Shown here: in pieces, positions 26,058 to 34,039 of the stretch
How positions within the stretch are numbered: position 1 is the stretch's first letter
Layout of the letters: every line of letters starts with the position of its first letter
Made by a program: the position numbers and the translations under genes
Notes under the pieces: generated by a model
Told to the model about the DNA's origin: nothing
The model's database searches: none
The model's input: the letters and a program-made list of their open reading frames with translations, nothing else
Assembly: GCF_029436685.1 (NCBI RefSeq)
Contig: NZ_JAROCY010000005.1
Coordinates: 124,001 to 188,000 of the forward strand
DNA: 64,000 nt
Source: Novosphingobium cyanobacteriorum
GTDB taxonomy: Bacteria > Pseudomonadota > Alphaproteobacteria > Sphingomonadales > Sphingomonadaceae
Direction of reading: 5' to 3'

Positions 26058-26139
26058 ACGTCCTTTGAGGGTGCGCCTTCGGCATCCGCCGAAGGCTTGG
26101 CGACACCGGGCTGATGCCGCCAAGGGTACTACAGACGGA

Positions 26140-26166
26140 AAAGGCCGCCCCCGTGGGGCGGCCTTT
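26140..26166 (+). terminator. Bidirectional rho-independent terminator
   Basis: A perfect 12-base stem (AAAGGCCGCCCC with its complement) and 3-base loop lie between the convergent bactofilin and trcR genes. T-rich tracts flank both sides when read on the matching strand, so it likely stops both transcripts. Confidence 0.85.
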
Positions 26167-26192
26167 CCTGTTTCCGGCGATGGCTGGCCGAA

Positions 26193-26900
26193 TCAGGAGT
26201 CCGAGATGCCTTCGGCCCGGCGCGCGGCCAGCCATGCGGCGGCTTCGGCTTCCTGTGCAGCTTCGGACGCGGCCTTGCTCTGCGCTTCGCGCTCGGCACG
26301 CAGTTCCTCGATCAGCGCGTCGCGGTCCGAACCGAGGCGCATGGTGTTGGCGGCCTCGTCTTCCTCGATTCCGGCGCGCTTGGCGGCCTTGGCCACCAGC
26401 CCGTCAAGCTCGCGCTGCGAACACAGGCCCAGCGTCACCGGGTCCTTCGGGTTGATGTTGCCGATGTTCCAGTGGCTGCGATCGCGGATCGCGGCGATGG
26501 TGGTGCGGGTGGTGCCGATCAGCTTGCCGATCTGCGCGTCGGAGATTTCCGGGTGGTTGCGAAGAATCCAGGCGATGCCATCGGGCTTGTCCTGCCGCTT
26601 CGACACCGGGGTGTAGCGCGGGCCCTTGGTGCGGCTGACCGAAAGCGGCGCCTTCTGCATGCGCAGCTTGTAGTCCGGATTCGCCTGGCCGCGTTCGATC
26701 TCGGCCTGGGTCAGTTCGCCCGAGTGGACCGGATCGCGGCCGGTATACTTCTGCCCGGCCAGATCGTCGGCCATCGCCTGCACTTCCAGGATGTGCAGGC
26801 CGCAGAATTCGGCGATCTGTTCAAAGGTCAGCGCGGTGTTGTCGACCAGCCACGATGCGGTGGCATGGGGCATCAGCGGATACGTGGGCTGCTGGCTCAC
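26193..26900 (-). CDS. trcR: Cell cycle transcriptional regulator TrcR (DUF1013)
   Basis: This 235-residue protein matches the DUF1013/TrcR family. The N-terminus YPLMPHATASWLVDNTALTF with EQIAEFCGLHILEVQAMAD is characteristic. The central helix-turn-helix-like segment HPEISDAQIGKLIGTTRTTI follows, then RDRSHWNIGNINPKDPVTLG. The C-terminus is an Ala/Glu-rich coiled coil. TrcR is a conserved alphaproteobacterial regulator of cell-cycle transcription. The start is GTG 26900, with GGAG 7 bases upstream; a longer in-frame extension is not conserved-looking. Confidence 0.92.
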   Translation of the reverse strand: MSQQPTYPLMPHATASWLVDNTALTFEQIAEFCGLHILEVQAMADDLAGQKYTGRDPVHSGELTQAEIERGQANPDYKLRMQKAPLSVSRTKGPRYTPVSKRQDKPDGIAWILRNHPEISDAQIGKLIGTTRTTIAAIRDRSHWNIGNINPKDPVTLGLCSQRELDGLVAKAAKRAGIEEDEAANTMRLGSDRDALIEELRAEREAQSKAASEAAQEAEAAAWLAARRAEGISDS

Positions 26901-26930
26901 GGCGGTTCTCCGGATAGCGGAAACAATAAG

Positions 26931-26952
26931 GGCCGCCCCTTGCGGAGCGGCC
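26931..26952 (-). terminator. Rho-independent terminator after the pyruvyl transferase-like gene
   Basis: A 9-base GC-rich stem with one G-T wobble and a 4-base loop. On the minus strand it is followed by CTTATTGTTT. It separates the gene ending at 26982 from trcR. Confidence 0.75.
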
Positions 26953-26981
26953 GTGTTGCCCCCGATGTAGGACACCGTCCG

Positions 26982-28082
26982 TCAAACGGCAAGCGATTCC
27001 GCGCCGATCACTCGTGCCTGTGCATCCGATTCCAGGTTGCGCGCCGCTTCCCTGCCCACGCGCGCCATCGCATCTTCGCGCGCGGTGCGGTCGTATCCGA
27101 TCGCCTGGGCCACCAAGGCCTGCGCCTGCTGCGGGGTGAGCGCGGCGTCGGGGGCGACCACGGCCACGCCCAGTTCGGCCGCATACATCGTCAGCTTGCC
27201 CTCCGGCTGGTCAAGCGCGATCACCGGCGCACCGGCATGCGCGGCCATGATCATCGCGTGCAGCCGGTTGGTCAGCACCAGTGCGGAGCGGCTGTAAAGC
27301 GCGGCAAGGTCGGGCAGCCCATTGGCCTGCGCCTGCGCCAGCGGCTTGCCCGGATAGCGCGCGATCAGCACCGCGCCCGCCTTCGGGTCCATCTCCGGCC
27401 GCGGATCGTGGCAGGCGATGGTCACCGCATCGGCAAGGCCCGCCGCCTGCGCCGCTTCGACCAGCGCATCTAGCCCCGGCCCCGCCAGCGTGCGGCCTTC
27501 GCTGCTGTCGATGCAGGGCGCGATCACCGTGCCGTGCCGGGCCGCACCTTCGGACCGGGCAAACAGGCGCTGCTTCGATCCCGTCTCAAGAAAGGCCATG
27601 TCCGCCGTGCGCACCACATGGCGCGGGGCAACAAGGCGTGCCGCGTTGCGTTCAGAGGCGTGGTCGCGCACGTTCACGCGATCCGCCAGGCGCAGGATCA
27701 TGCTCCACAGCAACCGGCGCGGGCGGGAGGCGAGCCGGCTCACGCCCAGCCCGCGCGTCATCACCCGTCCGCCGCTGATGCGCACCGCCAGCGCCGCCAG
27801 CAACAGTCCGGCCAGCGCCCGTACCGACGTGTTGTCCCGCACAAGCTGCCCGCCACCGATCACCAGGTCGCGCCCCAGGCACTGGCGGGCGAACGCCACG
27901 ATTCGCCGGCCGGGCACGAGCCGCCCGCCGGCGTCGCGCACCTGCCGCTGGATGTCCTCCGGCAGATCGATCCACCGCCGCACGATCGCGCCTGGTCCAT
28001 CGAATTCGAGATTCTGCAACAGCAGCAGCAGGTCGCCGCCGTTGTTCAGATCGCCGCACGCGAGGGCACGGGGCCTGCGCAT
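26982..28082 (-). CDS. Polysaccharide pyruvyl transferase family protein
   Basis: This 366-residue protein starts ALACGDLNNGGDLLLLLQN, a polysaccharide pyruvyl transferase (CsaB/WcaK-like) N-terminus with the GD..N.GD loop. It continues with LVIGGGQLVRDN and a C-terminal half with LVLTNRLHAMIMAAHAGAPV, the conserved RLH motif of this family. Members transfer pyruvate ketals from PEP to cell-surface sugars. The start is ATG 28082 (a Met 12 codons upstream exists). No other polysaccharide genes are adjacent, so the acceptor is unknown. Confidence 0.85.
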   Translation of the reverse strand: MRRPRALACGDLNNGGDLLLLLQNLEFDGPGAIVRRWIDLPEDIQRQVRDAGGRLVPGRRIVAFARQCLGRDLVIGGGQLVRDNTSVRALAGLLLAALAVRISGGRVMTRGLGVSRLASRPRRLLWSMILRLADRVNVRDHASERNAARLVAPRHVVRTADMAFLETGSKQRLFARSEGAARHGTVIAPCIDSSEGRTLAGPGLDALVEAAQAAGLADAVTIACHDPRPEMDPKAGAVLIARYPGKPLAQAQANGLPDLAALYSRSALVLTNRLHAMIMAAHAGAPVIALDQPEGKLTMYAAELGVAVVAPDAALTPQQAQALVAQAIGYDRTAREDAMARVGREAARNLESDAQARVIGAESLAV

Positions 28083-28237
28083 TGCATGGTGTCCTTTGGT
28101 AGGAGGGGTCCAGCGCAATCACCATCGGCAACCGACGCGGCACGACAATGCTGCAATGCGGCATGACTTTTCAACCGCCGGATTGCTCCATTCCCGTTTT
28201 CTGCGGTCAAATGTTACACCATTGCGGCAGTTTGGTT

Positions 28238-29263
28238 TCAGCCTACCTTGAGTACGATCTTGCCGACGTGGCTGCCGGCCTCCATCCGGGCATGGGCAGC
28301 GGCGGCCTCGGCCAGCGGGAATTCGGCGTCCATCACCGGGCGCAGCGCGCCTTCCTCCACCAGCGGCCAGGCGTTGGCGCGGATCTCGTCGGCCAGCATC
28401 GTCTTGAAGGCATTGGTCCGCGGGCGCAGGGTCGATCCGGTCAGCACCAGCCGCCGCCGCATCACCTCGGCCATGTTGATCTCGGCCCGAACCCCGCCCT
28501 GCACCGCGATGGTCACATGCCGTCCGTCGTCGGTCAGGCACTTCAGGTTGCGCGCCACATAGTCGCCCGCCACCATGTCGAGCACCAGTTCCACGCCGCG
28601 CCCACCGGTCAGGCGCTTCACCTCTTCCACGAAGTCGCCCGCCTTGTAGTCGATCGCATGGTCCGCGCCGATCTCCAGCGCGCGCGCGCACTTTTCCTCC
28701 CCGCCACAGGTGACGATCACCGTCAGGCCGAAGGCCTTGCCCAGCATGATCGCCATCGTGCCGATGCCGCTGGTGCCGCCATGGACCAGGATCGTCTCGC
28801 CATCGCGGGCATAGCCGCGCTCGAACACATTGTGCCACACGGTGAACAGCGTTTCGGGCAGCGCCGCCGCCTCGGCCAGCGAAAGCCCCGGCGGCACCGG
28901 CAGGCACAGCCCCGCTTCGGCCAGGCAGTATTCGGCATAGCCACCACCCGCCACAAGCGCGCAGACCCTCTGCCCGACCAGCGGATCGATCACGCCTTCA
29001 CCCACGGAAACGACCTGGCCGGAAATCTCCAGCCCCGGGATCGGCGAAGCCCCCGGCGGCGGCGGATAGAACCCCTGCCGCTGGATCACATCGGGCCGGT
29101 TCACCCCGGCATAGGCCACGCGCACCAGCACCTGCCCCGGTCCCGGCACGGGCACCGGCAGCGTTTCGGCACGCAGCACCTCCGGTCCGCCCGGCGCCTC
29201 GAATCCCGCCGCGGTCATCGTCGCGGGCATCGTTGCTGGCATAGTCGCTGGCACCGGCTGCAT
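28238..29263 (-). CDS. NAD(P)H quinone oxidoreductase, PIG3-like zinc-independent MDR
   Basis: The roughly 341-residue medium-chain reductase has a GroES-like N-terminal domain (VAYAGVNRPDVIQRQGFYPP; PGLEISGQVVSVGEGV) and a Rossmann domain with the nucleotide loop HGGTSGIGTMAIMLGKAFG. It lacks the catalytic zinc cysteines, as in PIG3/QOR enzymes that reduce quinones with NADPH. The N-terminus carries a triple tandem Met-Pro-Ala-Thr repeat with several possible start codons; ATG 29263 is chosen, and ATG 29218 (MTAAGFEAPGG) is an alternative. Confidence 0.9.
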   Translation of the reverse strand: MQPVPATMPATMPATMTAAGFEAPGGPEVLRAETLPVPVPGPGQVLVRVAYAGVNRPDVIQRQGFYPPPPGASPIPGLEISGQVVSVGEGVIDPLVGQRVCALVAGGGYAEYCLAEAGLCLPVPPGLSLAEAAALPETLFTVWHNVFERGYARDGETILVHGGTSGIGTMAIMLGKAFGLTVIVTCGGEEKCARALEIGADHAIDYKAGDFVEEVKRLTGGRGVELVLDMVAGDYVARNLKCLTDDGRHVTIAVQGGVRAEINMAEVMRRRLVLTGSTLRPRTNAFKTMLADEIRANAWPLVEEGALRPVMDAEFPLAEAAAAHARMEAGSHVGKIVLKVG

Positions 29264-29400
29264 GACGTCACCCCTGTTTTCGGCCTTTGGTCGAGCAGGC
29301 CGCCGCATCTGCCCCGGATTCTCCGAACGGCTGCCCTTTCAGTCACGTACCCACGCGGCCTGTTGACAGCAAGGCCGCATCAGCACCATTGTGCATCGCA

Positions 29401-29628
29401 ATGGAGATAGACGAGCGCCCGCGCCCCAAAGGGGATCTGGCCAGCCAGCTGGCGGGGGAATCGCTCGATCCCTATTCCTTCGACGAACTGAACGAACGCA
29501 TCGCCCTGCTCGAGCGGGAGATCGTCCGCGTCGTCGCCCACAGGGACAAGGCCAAGGCCCACCGCGCCGCCGCCGATGCGCTGTTCGGCGGGCCGAAGAC
29601 GGCGCCGCCCGACGGGAACGCAAAATGA
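29401..29628 (+). CDS. DUF1192 family small protein
   Basis: This 75-residue acidic protein has the DUF1192 core: PKGDLASQLAGESLDPYSFD, then ELNERIALLEREIVRVVAHR and KAHRAAADALFG. It is predicted to be largely coiled coil and cytoplasmic. The family is confined mostly to alphaproteobacteria and has no known function. The start ATG 29401 fits the family length; an in-frame extension upstream is not similar. No strong ribosome site is seen. Confidence 0.85.
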   Translation: MEIDERPRPKGDLASQLAGESLDPYSFDELNERIALLEREIVRVVAHRDKAKAHRAAADALFGGPKTAPPDGNAK

Positions 29629-29740
29629 ACGCCGCCGCCCTTCACGAAACGGGGCGGCGCACCCATATCGCGGTCATGCCCATTTCCCCGGTCGGTAATC
29701 CTTCCGGCCAGCCCCACACGTTTTCCCCCCACGTTGCCGA

Positions 29741-29755
29741 TTTAGCCATGGTTAA
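29741..29755. promoter_or_regulatory. CtrA-like box upstream of clpA
   Basis: TTTA-N7-TTAA (TTTAGCCATGGTTAA) is one base from the CtrA consensus TTAA-N7-TTAA. On the minus strand it includes the exact half-site TTAACCAT. It lies 90 bases upstream of the clpA start in DNA where TTAA is rare. No binding evidence is available. Confidence 0.5.
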
Positions 29756-29844
29756 TCGAAAGCGTGGTTTCCTCCCGCAAGGGAACACCCGTGATGGCCG
29801 AGTCCTTCGTCCATCCTTGAAGGCGAGCCCCAGAAAGCGAGCAT

Positions 29845-32208
29845 ATGCCCAGTTTCGCCCAGAGCCTTGAGAAGACGCTTCATGCCGCGCTCAGCAACGC
29901 CTCGGAGCGCAGCCATGAGTACGCGACGCTGGAGCATCTCCTCCTCGCGCTGATCGACGATGCCGACGCGGCGCAGGTCATGCAGGCCTGCGGGGTCGAC
30001 CTTGGTGATCTGGGCGATGTGGTGCGCCAGTATCTCGATCAGGAATACCAGTCGCTCAAGACGCAGGAAAAGGCCGATCCGCAGCCCACCGCCGGGTTCC
30101 AGCGGGTGATCCAGCGCGCCATCCTGCACGTGCAGTCCAGCGGCAAGGACACCGTTACCGGCGCCAACGTGCTGGTCGCGCTGTTTTCCGAACGCGACAG
30201 CTACGCCGTCTATTTCCTGCAGCAGCAGGACATGAGCCGGCTGGACGCGGTCAGCTTCATCAGCCACGGCATCGGCAAGGGCGGCCGCCAGGTCGAAAAC
30301 CGCAATGCCAAGGGGGCCGAGGAAGAGACCCCGAAGCAGGAGGAAAAGGCCGAGGCCAAGGGCGGCGCGAAGAAGGATTCCGCGCTCGACCAGTTCACCG
30401 TCAACCTCAATGAAAAGGCGCTGAACGGCAAGGTCGATCCGCTGATCGGGCGCGGGCCCGAAGTGGACCGCACCATCCAGATCCTGTGCCGCCGGTCAAA
30501 GAACAACCCGCTCTACGTGGGCGATCCCGGCGTGGGCAAGACCGCCATCGCCGAAGGTCTGGCGCGCAAGATCGTGGAAGGCGAAGTGCCCGAAGTGCTG
30601 GCCGAGGCGGTGATCTACTCGCTCGACATGGGCAGCCTGCTTGCCGGCACGCGCTATCGCGGTGATTTCGAGGAGCGGCTCAAGCAGGTCGTCTCCGAAC
30701 TCGAAAAGATGCCGCACGCGATCCTGTTCATCGACGAGATCCACACCGTGATCGGCGCCGGCGCCACCAGCGGCGGCGCGATGGACGCGTCCAACCTGCT
30801 CAAGCCCGCGCTTTCGGGGGGCACGATCCGCTGCATCGGCTCCACCACATACAAGGAGTTCCGCAACCACTTCGAAAAGGACCGCGCCCTGCTGCGCCGG
30901 TTCCAGAAGATCGACGTGAACGAACCCACGGTGGAAGACACGATCAAGATCCTGAAAGGTCTGCGCACCGCCTTCGAGGAACACCACAAGGTCAAGTACA
31001 CGCCCGACGCGATCAAGACCGCGGTGGAACTCTCCGCGCGCTACATCAACGACCGCAAGCTGCCGGACAAGGCGATCGACGTGATCGACGAAGTCGGCGC
31101 CATGCAGATGCTGGTGCCGCCTTCCAAGCGCAAGAAGACCATCACCGCGCGCGAGATCGAGCAGGTCATCGCCACGATGGCGCGCATCCCGCCCAAGTCG
31201 GTCAGCAGTGACGACAAGCAGGTGCTCGAACACCTCGAACGGGACCTGAAGCGGCTGGTGTTCGGGCAGGACAAGGCGATCGAGGTGCTGTCCAGCGCCA
31301 TGAAGCTCAGCCGCGCCGGCCTGCGCGATCCGGACAAGCCGATCGGCTCGTTCCTGTTCAGTGGCCCCACCGGCGTCGGCAAGACCGAAGTCGCCCGCAG
31401 CCTTGCCCAGATCATGGGCATCCCGCTGCAGCGCTTCGACATGTCGGAATACATGGAGCGCCACTCGGTCTCGCGCCTGATAGGTGCGCCTCCGGGCTAT
31501 GTCGGCTTTGACCAGGGCGGCCTGCTGACCGACGCCATCGACCAGCAGCCGCACTGCGTCCTGCTTCTCGACGAGATCGAGAAGGCGCACCCGGACCTGT
31601 TCAACATCCTGCTGCAGGTGATGGACAACGGCCGCCTGACCGACCACCACGGCAAGACGGTGGATTTCCGCAACGTGGTCCTGATCATGACCACCAATGC
31701 GGGCGCCAGCGACATGGCGCGGCAGGGCATCGGCTTTGGCGACGTGTCAAAGGCGGACGCGGGTGACGAGGCGGTGAAGAAGATGTTCACGCCCGAGTTC
31801 CGCAACCGGCTCGATGCCATCGTGCCCTTCGCCTACCTGCCCACCGAAGTGGTCAGCCGCGTGGTGGACAAGTTCATCCTCCAGCTGGAACTGCAGCTGG
31901 CGGACCAGAACGTGCACATCCAGTTCGATTCCGATGCCCGCGCATGGCTGGCCAAGAAGGGCTATGACAAGCTCTACGGCGCCCGCCCGATGGCCCGCCT
32001 GATCCAGGAAAAGGTCAAGAAGCCGCTGGCCGAGGAACTGCTGTTCGGCAAGCTGGCCCACGGCGGCGAAGTCCACGTCAGCCTGAAGAGCGAGGACGAA
32101 GGCCTCGCCTTCCAGCTGACCCCGGCTGCGCCCAAGCTGGTCAAGAAAAAGGGCAAGAAGAGCAAGGCCGGCAACGCCGCCGAGGAGCCGAATACCGACG
32201 AGGCGTAA
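29845..32208 (+). CDS. clpA: ATP-dependent Clp protease ATP-binding subunit ClpA
   Basis: This 787-residue AAA+ unfoldase has the N-domain (1-145), which binds ClpS and substrates, and a charged linker (about 150-185). AAA1 has Walker A GDPGVGKT near residue 226 and Walker [13 protein letters not shown]2 has GPTGVGKT near 507 and [10 protein letters not shown]. An IGF loop for docking to ClpP is visible in ARQGIGFGD. The C-terminal tail is Lys-rich. It hands unfolded proteins to ClpP. The usual neighbour clpS is not visible upstream. A strong terminator and a CtrA-like box flank it. Confidence 0.98.
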   Translation: MPSFAQSLEKTLHAALSNASERSHEYATLEHLLLALIDDADAAQVMQACGVDLGDLGDVVRQYLDQEYQSLKTQEKADPQPTAGFQRVIQRAILHVQSSGKDTVTGANVLVALFSERDSYAVYFLQQQDMSRLDAVSFISHGIGKGGRQVENRNAKGAEEETPKQEEKAEAKGGAKKDSALDQFTVNLNEKALNGKVDPLIGRGPEVDRTIQILCRRSKNNPLYVGDPGVGKTAIAEGLARKIVEGEVPEVLAEAVIYSLDMGSLLAGTRYRGDFEERLKQVVSELEKMPHAILFIDEIHTVIGAGATSGGAMDASNLLKPALSGGTIRCIGSTTYKEFRNHFEKDRALLRRFQKIDVNEPTVEDTIKILKGLRTAFEEHHKVKYTPDAIKTAVELSARYINDRKLPDKAIDVIDEVGAMQMLVPPSKRKKTITAREIEQVIATMARIPPKSVSSDDKQVLEHLERDLKRLVFGQDKAIEVLSSAMKLSRAGLRDPDKPIGSFLFSGPTGVGKTEVARSLAQIMGIPLQRFDMSEYMERHSVSRLIGAPPGYVGFDQGGLLTDAIDQQPHCVLLLDEIEKAHPDLFNILLQVMDNGRLTDHHGKTVDFRNVVLIMTTNAGASDMARQGIGFGDVSKADAGDEAVKKMFTPEFRNRLDAIVPFAYLPTEVVSRVVDKFILQLELQLADQNVHIQFDSDARAWLAKKGYDKLYGARPMARLIQEKVKKPLAEELLFGKLAHGGEVHVSLKSEDEGLAFQLTPAAPKLVKKKGKKSKAGNAAEEPNTDEA

Positions 32209-32231
32209 GCTCCGAACCTGGCATTACCCCG

Positions 32232-32263
32232 AAAGGGCGGCGGGCAACCGCCGCCCTTTTTCT
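32232..32263 (+). terminator. Rho-independent terminator of clpA
   Basis: A perfect 12-base stem (AAAGGGCGGCGG and complement, GCAA loop, 32232-32259) followed by TTTTTCTT. It lies 23 bases past the clpA stop. Confidence 0.9.
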
Positions 32264-32284
32264 TGCCTGATCGAAAGAGAGGAC

Positions 32285-32307
32285 TATATTAAGACCAAAT
32301 TCGGTCT
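32285..32307 (+). promoter_or_regulatory. Promoter -10 and palindromic operator of the Phd/ParE-type pair
   Basis: A TATATT hexamer (32285-32290) is followed at once by AGACCAAATTCGGTCT (32292-32307), which matches its own complement at 14 of 16 positions. The antitoxin starts 10 bases later. This layout fits autorepression by the antitoxin or the complex, the usual control of such modules. Confidence 0.6.
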
Positions 32308-32317
32308 AGGAATCCCA

Positions 32318-32581
32318 ATGAACCTTGAAGCTCGAATCAAGCCTATCAGCTACCTCAAGGCGCACAGCGCCGAGGTCATTCGCGAACTCAGAGAAGGCGC
32401 AGCCCCGCTGGTCATCACCCAAAATGGCGAGGCGACTGCAGTGCTTCAGGACGTGGGCAGCTACGAAGCTACGCAGGAAGCGTTGGCTCTGCTTAAATTG
32501 TTGGCGCTGGGGCAAGATGACATTGCAGCAGGCCGGGTCATGCCGCTGGAAGGTCTTGCCGACCGCATTCGCGGAGCTTGA
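32318..32581 (+). CDS. Type II antitoxin, Phd/YefM family
   Basis: This 87-residue protein has the Phd/YefM N-terminal fold (PISYLKAHSAEVIRELREG, then PLVITQNGEATAVLQDVGSYE), which dimerises and binds operator DNA. The C-terminal helix region (EALALLKLLALGQDDIAAGR) would wrap the toxin. The gap to the toxin start is 3 bases. A palindromic operator lies just upstream. The base composition is less GC-rich than in neighbouring genes, consistent with recent gain between clpA and the exonuclease gene. Confidence 0.92.
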   Translation: MNLEARIKPISYLKAHSAEVIRELREGAAPLVITQNGEATAVLQDVGSYEATQEALALLKLLALGQDDIAAGRVMPLEGLADRIRGA

Positions 32582-32584
32582 GCT

Positions 32585-32938
32585 TTGGAAACAAAGCGAG
32601 AAGTCGTGATATCGCAAGGCGCGGAACGAGATCTAATGGGTCTATATCGCCGGCGCCGAGCGCAGCGCGGCCTCGATGGCCCCGACGGCGCAGAAGCATT
32701 ATTGACCGGTCTGGTTGCAGCAGCAGGAAGCCTTGCCGACTTCGCGCTGCGGGGGTCCACGCCGCCCGAACTGGAAGCCTTGGGCATCCACTTGTATCGG
32801 CAAATTCCCGCCCGCATTGGATCTGCAGCCTTCCGATTGGTCTACTTGCCGGAAGCCGAACGTGTCACGATCTTGATCGTTGCCGATTCCCGGCGGGATT
32901 TCCGCACCTTGCTGGAGGAGCGTCTGCTCCGACGTTGA
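32585..32938 (+). CDS. Type II toxin, RelE/ParE family
   Basis: The 117-residue protein starts at TTG 32585. It has the RelE/ParE fold pattern: VVISQGAERDLMGLYRRRRA (helical hairpin), then GIHLYRQIPARIGSAAFRLVYLPE and VTILIVADSRRDF. ParE members poison gyrase and RelE members cut mRNA at the ribosome; sequence alone does not settle which, though the N-terminal AERDL pattern is more ParE-like. A GGAG about 9 bases upstream of the TTG supports the start. Arg-rich surfaces are retained, so the toxin looks intact. Confidence 0.88.
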   Translation: METKREVVISQGAERDLMGLYRRRRAQRGLDGPDGAEALLTGLVAAAGSLADFALRGSTPPELEALGIHLYRQIPARIGSAAFRLVYLPEAERVTILIVADSRRDFRTLLEERLLRR

Positions 32939-32992
32939 CCCCACCCCAAATCCCATCTGGAACCTGCGCGGCCCTTGCGCCATTCCTCTGCC

Positions 32993-33997
32993 ATGCCCGA
33001 ATGTTCCACGTGGATCAGGCCAGAGCCGCACGGCATCCACGTGGTGCCCGCCGATGCGTGGATCGATCCGGCGCGGCCCGTGGAGCGCGCGCTGGTCACC
33101 CATGGCCATGCCGACCATGCGCGCGGCGGGCATGGGCATGTCTTCGCCACGCCGGAAACGCTGGCGATCATGGGCCTGCGCTATGGCGGCGCGCAGCATG
33201 AAACGCCGGTCGCCTATGGCGAGCGGGTGGCGCTGCAGGGCGGGGTCTTCGCCACGTACTATCCCGCCGGGCACGTGCTCGGCTCCGCACAGATCCTGCT
33301 CGAACATGCGGGCGATCGGGTGGTCGTCACCGGGGACTACAAGCGTCGCGCCGATCCCACCTGCTTGGCCTTCCAGCCTGTGCCCTGCGACGTGTTCATC
33401 ACCGAGGCGACCTTTGGCCTGCCGGTGTTCCGCCACCCGCCCATTGCCGAGGAGATCGCCAAGCTGACCGGCGCGCTGGCGCTGCACCCCGATCGTTGCG
33501 TGCTGGTGGGGGCCTATGCGCTGGGCAAGGCGCAGCGCCTGATCGCGGAGCTGCGTGCGGCGGGCTATACCGCGCCGATCTGGCTGCATGGCGCGATGGA
33601 GCGGATGTGCTGGCTTTACGAGGAGCACGGCGTGGACCTTGGCGAGTTGCGGCTGGTGGCGGGCGCGCCCAAGGCGGCGCTGGCGGGGCAGATCGTGGTC
33701 TGCCCGCCTTCCGCGCTCAACGACCGGTGGAGCCGCCGCCTGCCCGATCCGATCACCGCCATGGCGTCAGGCTGGATGCGCGTGCGCCAACGCGCGCGGC
33801 AGCGCAACGTGGAACTGCCGCTGGTCATCTCCGACCATGCCGACTGGGACGAGCTGACCGCCACCATCACCGAGGTGAACCCGTCCGAAACCTGGATCAC
33901 CCACGGCCGCGAGGAAGCCCTGCTGCGCTGGTGCCAGCTGAACCAGCGCCGCGCCCGCGCCCTGGCGCTGGTGGGGTACGAGGACGAGGATGACTGA
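32993..33997 (+). CDS. Ligase-associated DNA exonuclease (MBL/beta-CASP fold)
   Basis: The 334-residue metallo-beta-lactamase-fold nuclease has THGHADHARGG (HxHxDH metal site), a GHVLGSAQ loop, VVVTGDYKR and ISDHADWDEL, as in beta-CASP enzymes. It starts with STWIRPEPHGIHV and matches the family found next to bacterial ATP-dependent DNA ligases. The start is ATG 32993. The ligase follows 42 bases downstream. Together they are thought to act in repair of DNA damage, with the exonuclease trimming ends. The helicase (Lhr-like) and phosphoesterase partners often found with this pair are not in the window. Confidence 0.93.
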   Translation: MPECSTWIRPEPHGIHVVPADAWIDPARPVERALVTHGHADHARGGHGHVFATPETLAIMGLRYGGAQHETPVAYGERVALQGGVFATYYPAGHVLGSAQILLEHAGDRVVVTGDYKRRADPTCLAFQPVPCDVFITEATFGLPVFRHPPIAEEIAKLTGALALHPDRCVLVGAYALGKAQRLIAELRAAGYTAPIWLHGAMERMCWLYEEHGVDLGELRLVAGAPKAALAGQIVVCPPSALNDRWSRRLPDPITAMASGWMRVRQRARQRNVELPLVISDHADWDELTATITEVNPSETWITHGREEALLRWCQLNQRRARALALVGYEDEDD

Positions 33998-34039
33998 CGG
34001 CATGGCTTCCAACCCCGCCCGTGCCGATTCCGTCGAAGC

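Noticed and set aside
29625..29870. Small plus-strand frame overlapping the DUF1192 stop (ATGA)
   Set aside because: The overlap is gene-like, but the predicted peptide is not ClpS-like, has no domain, and runs into clpA in another frame.
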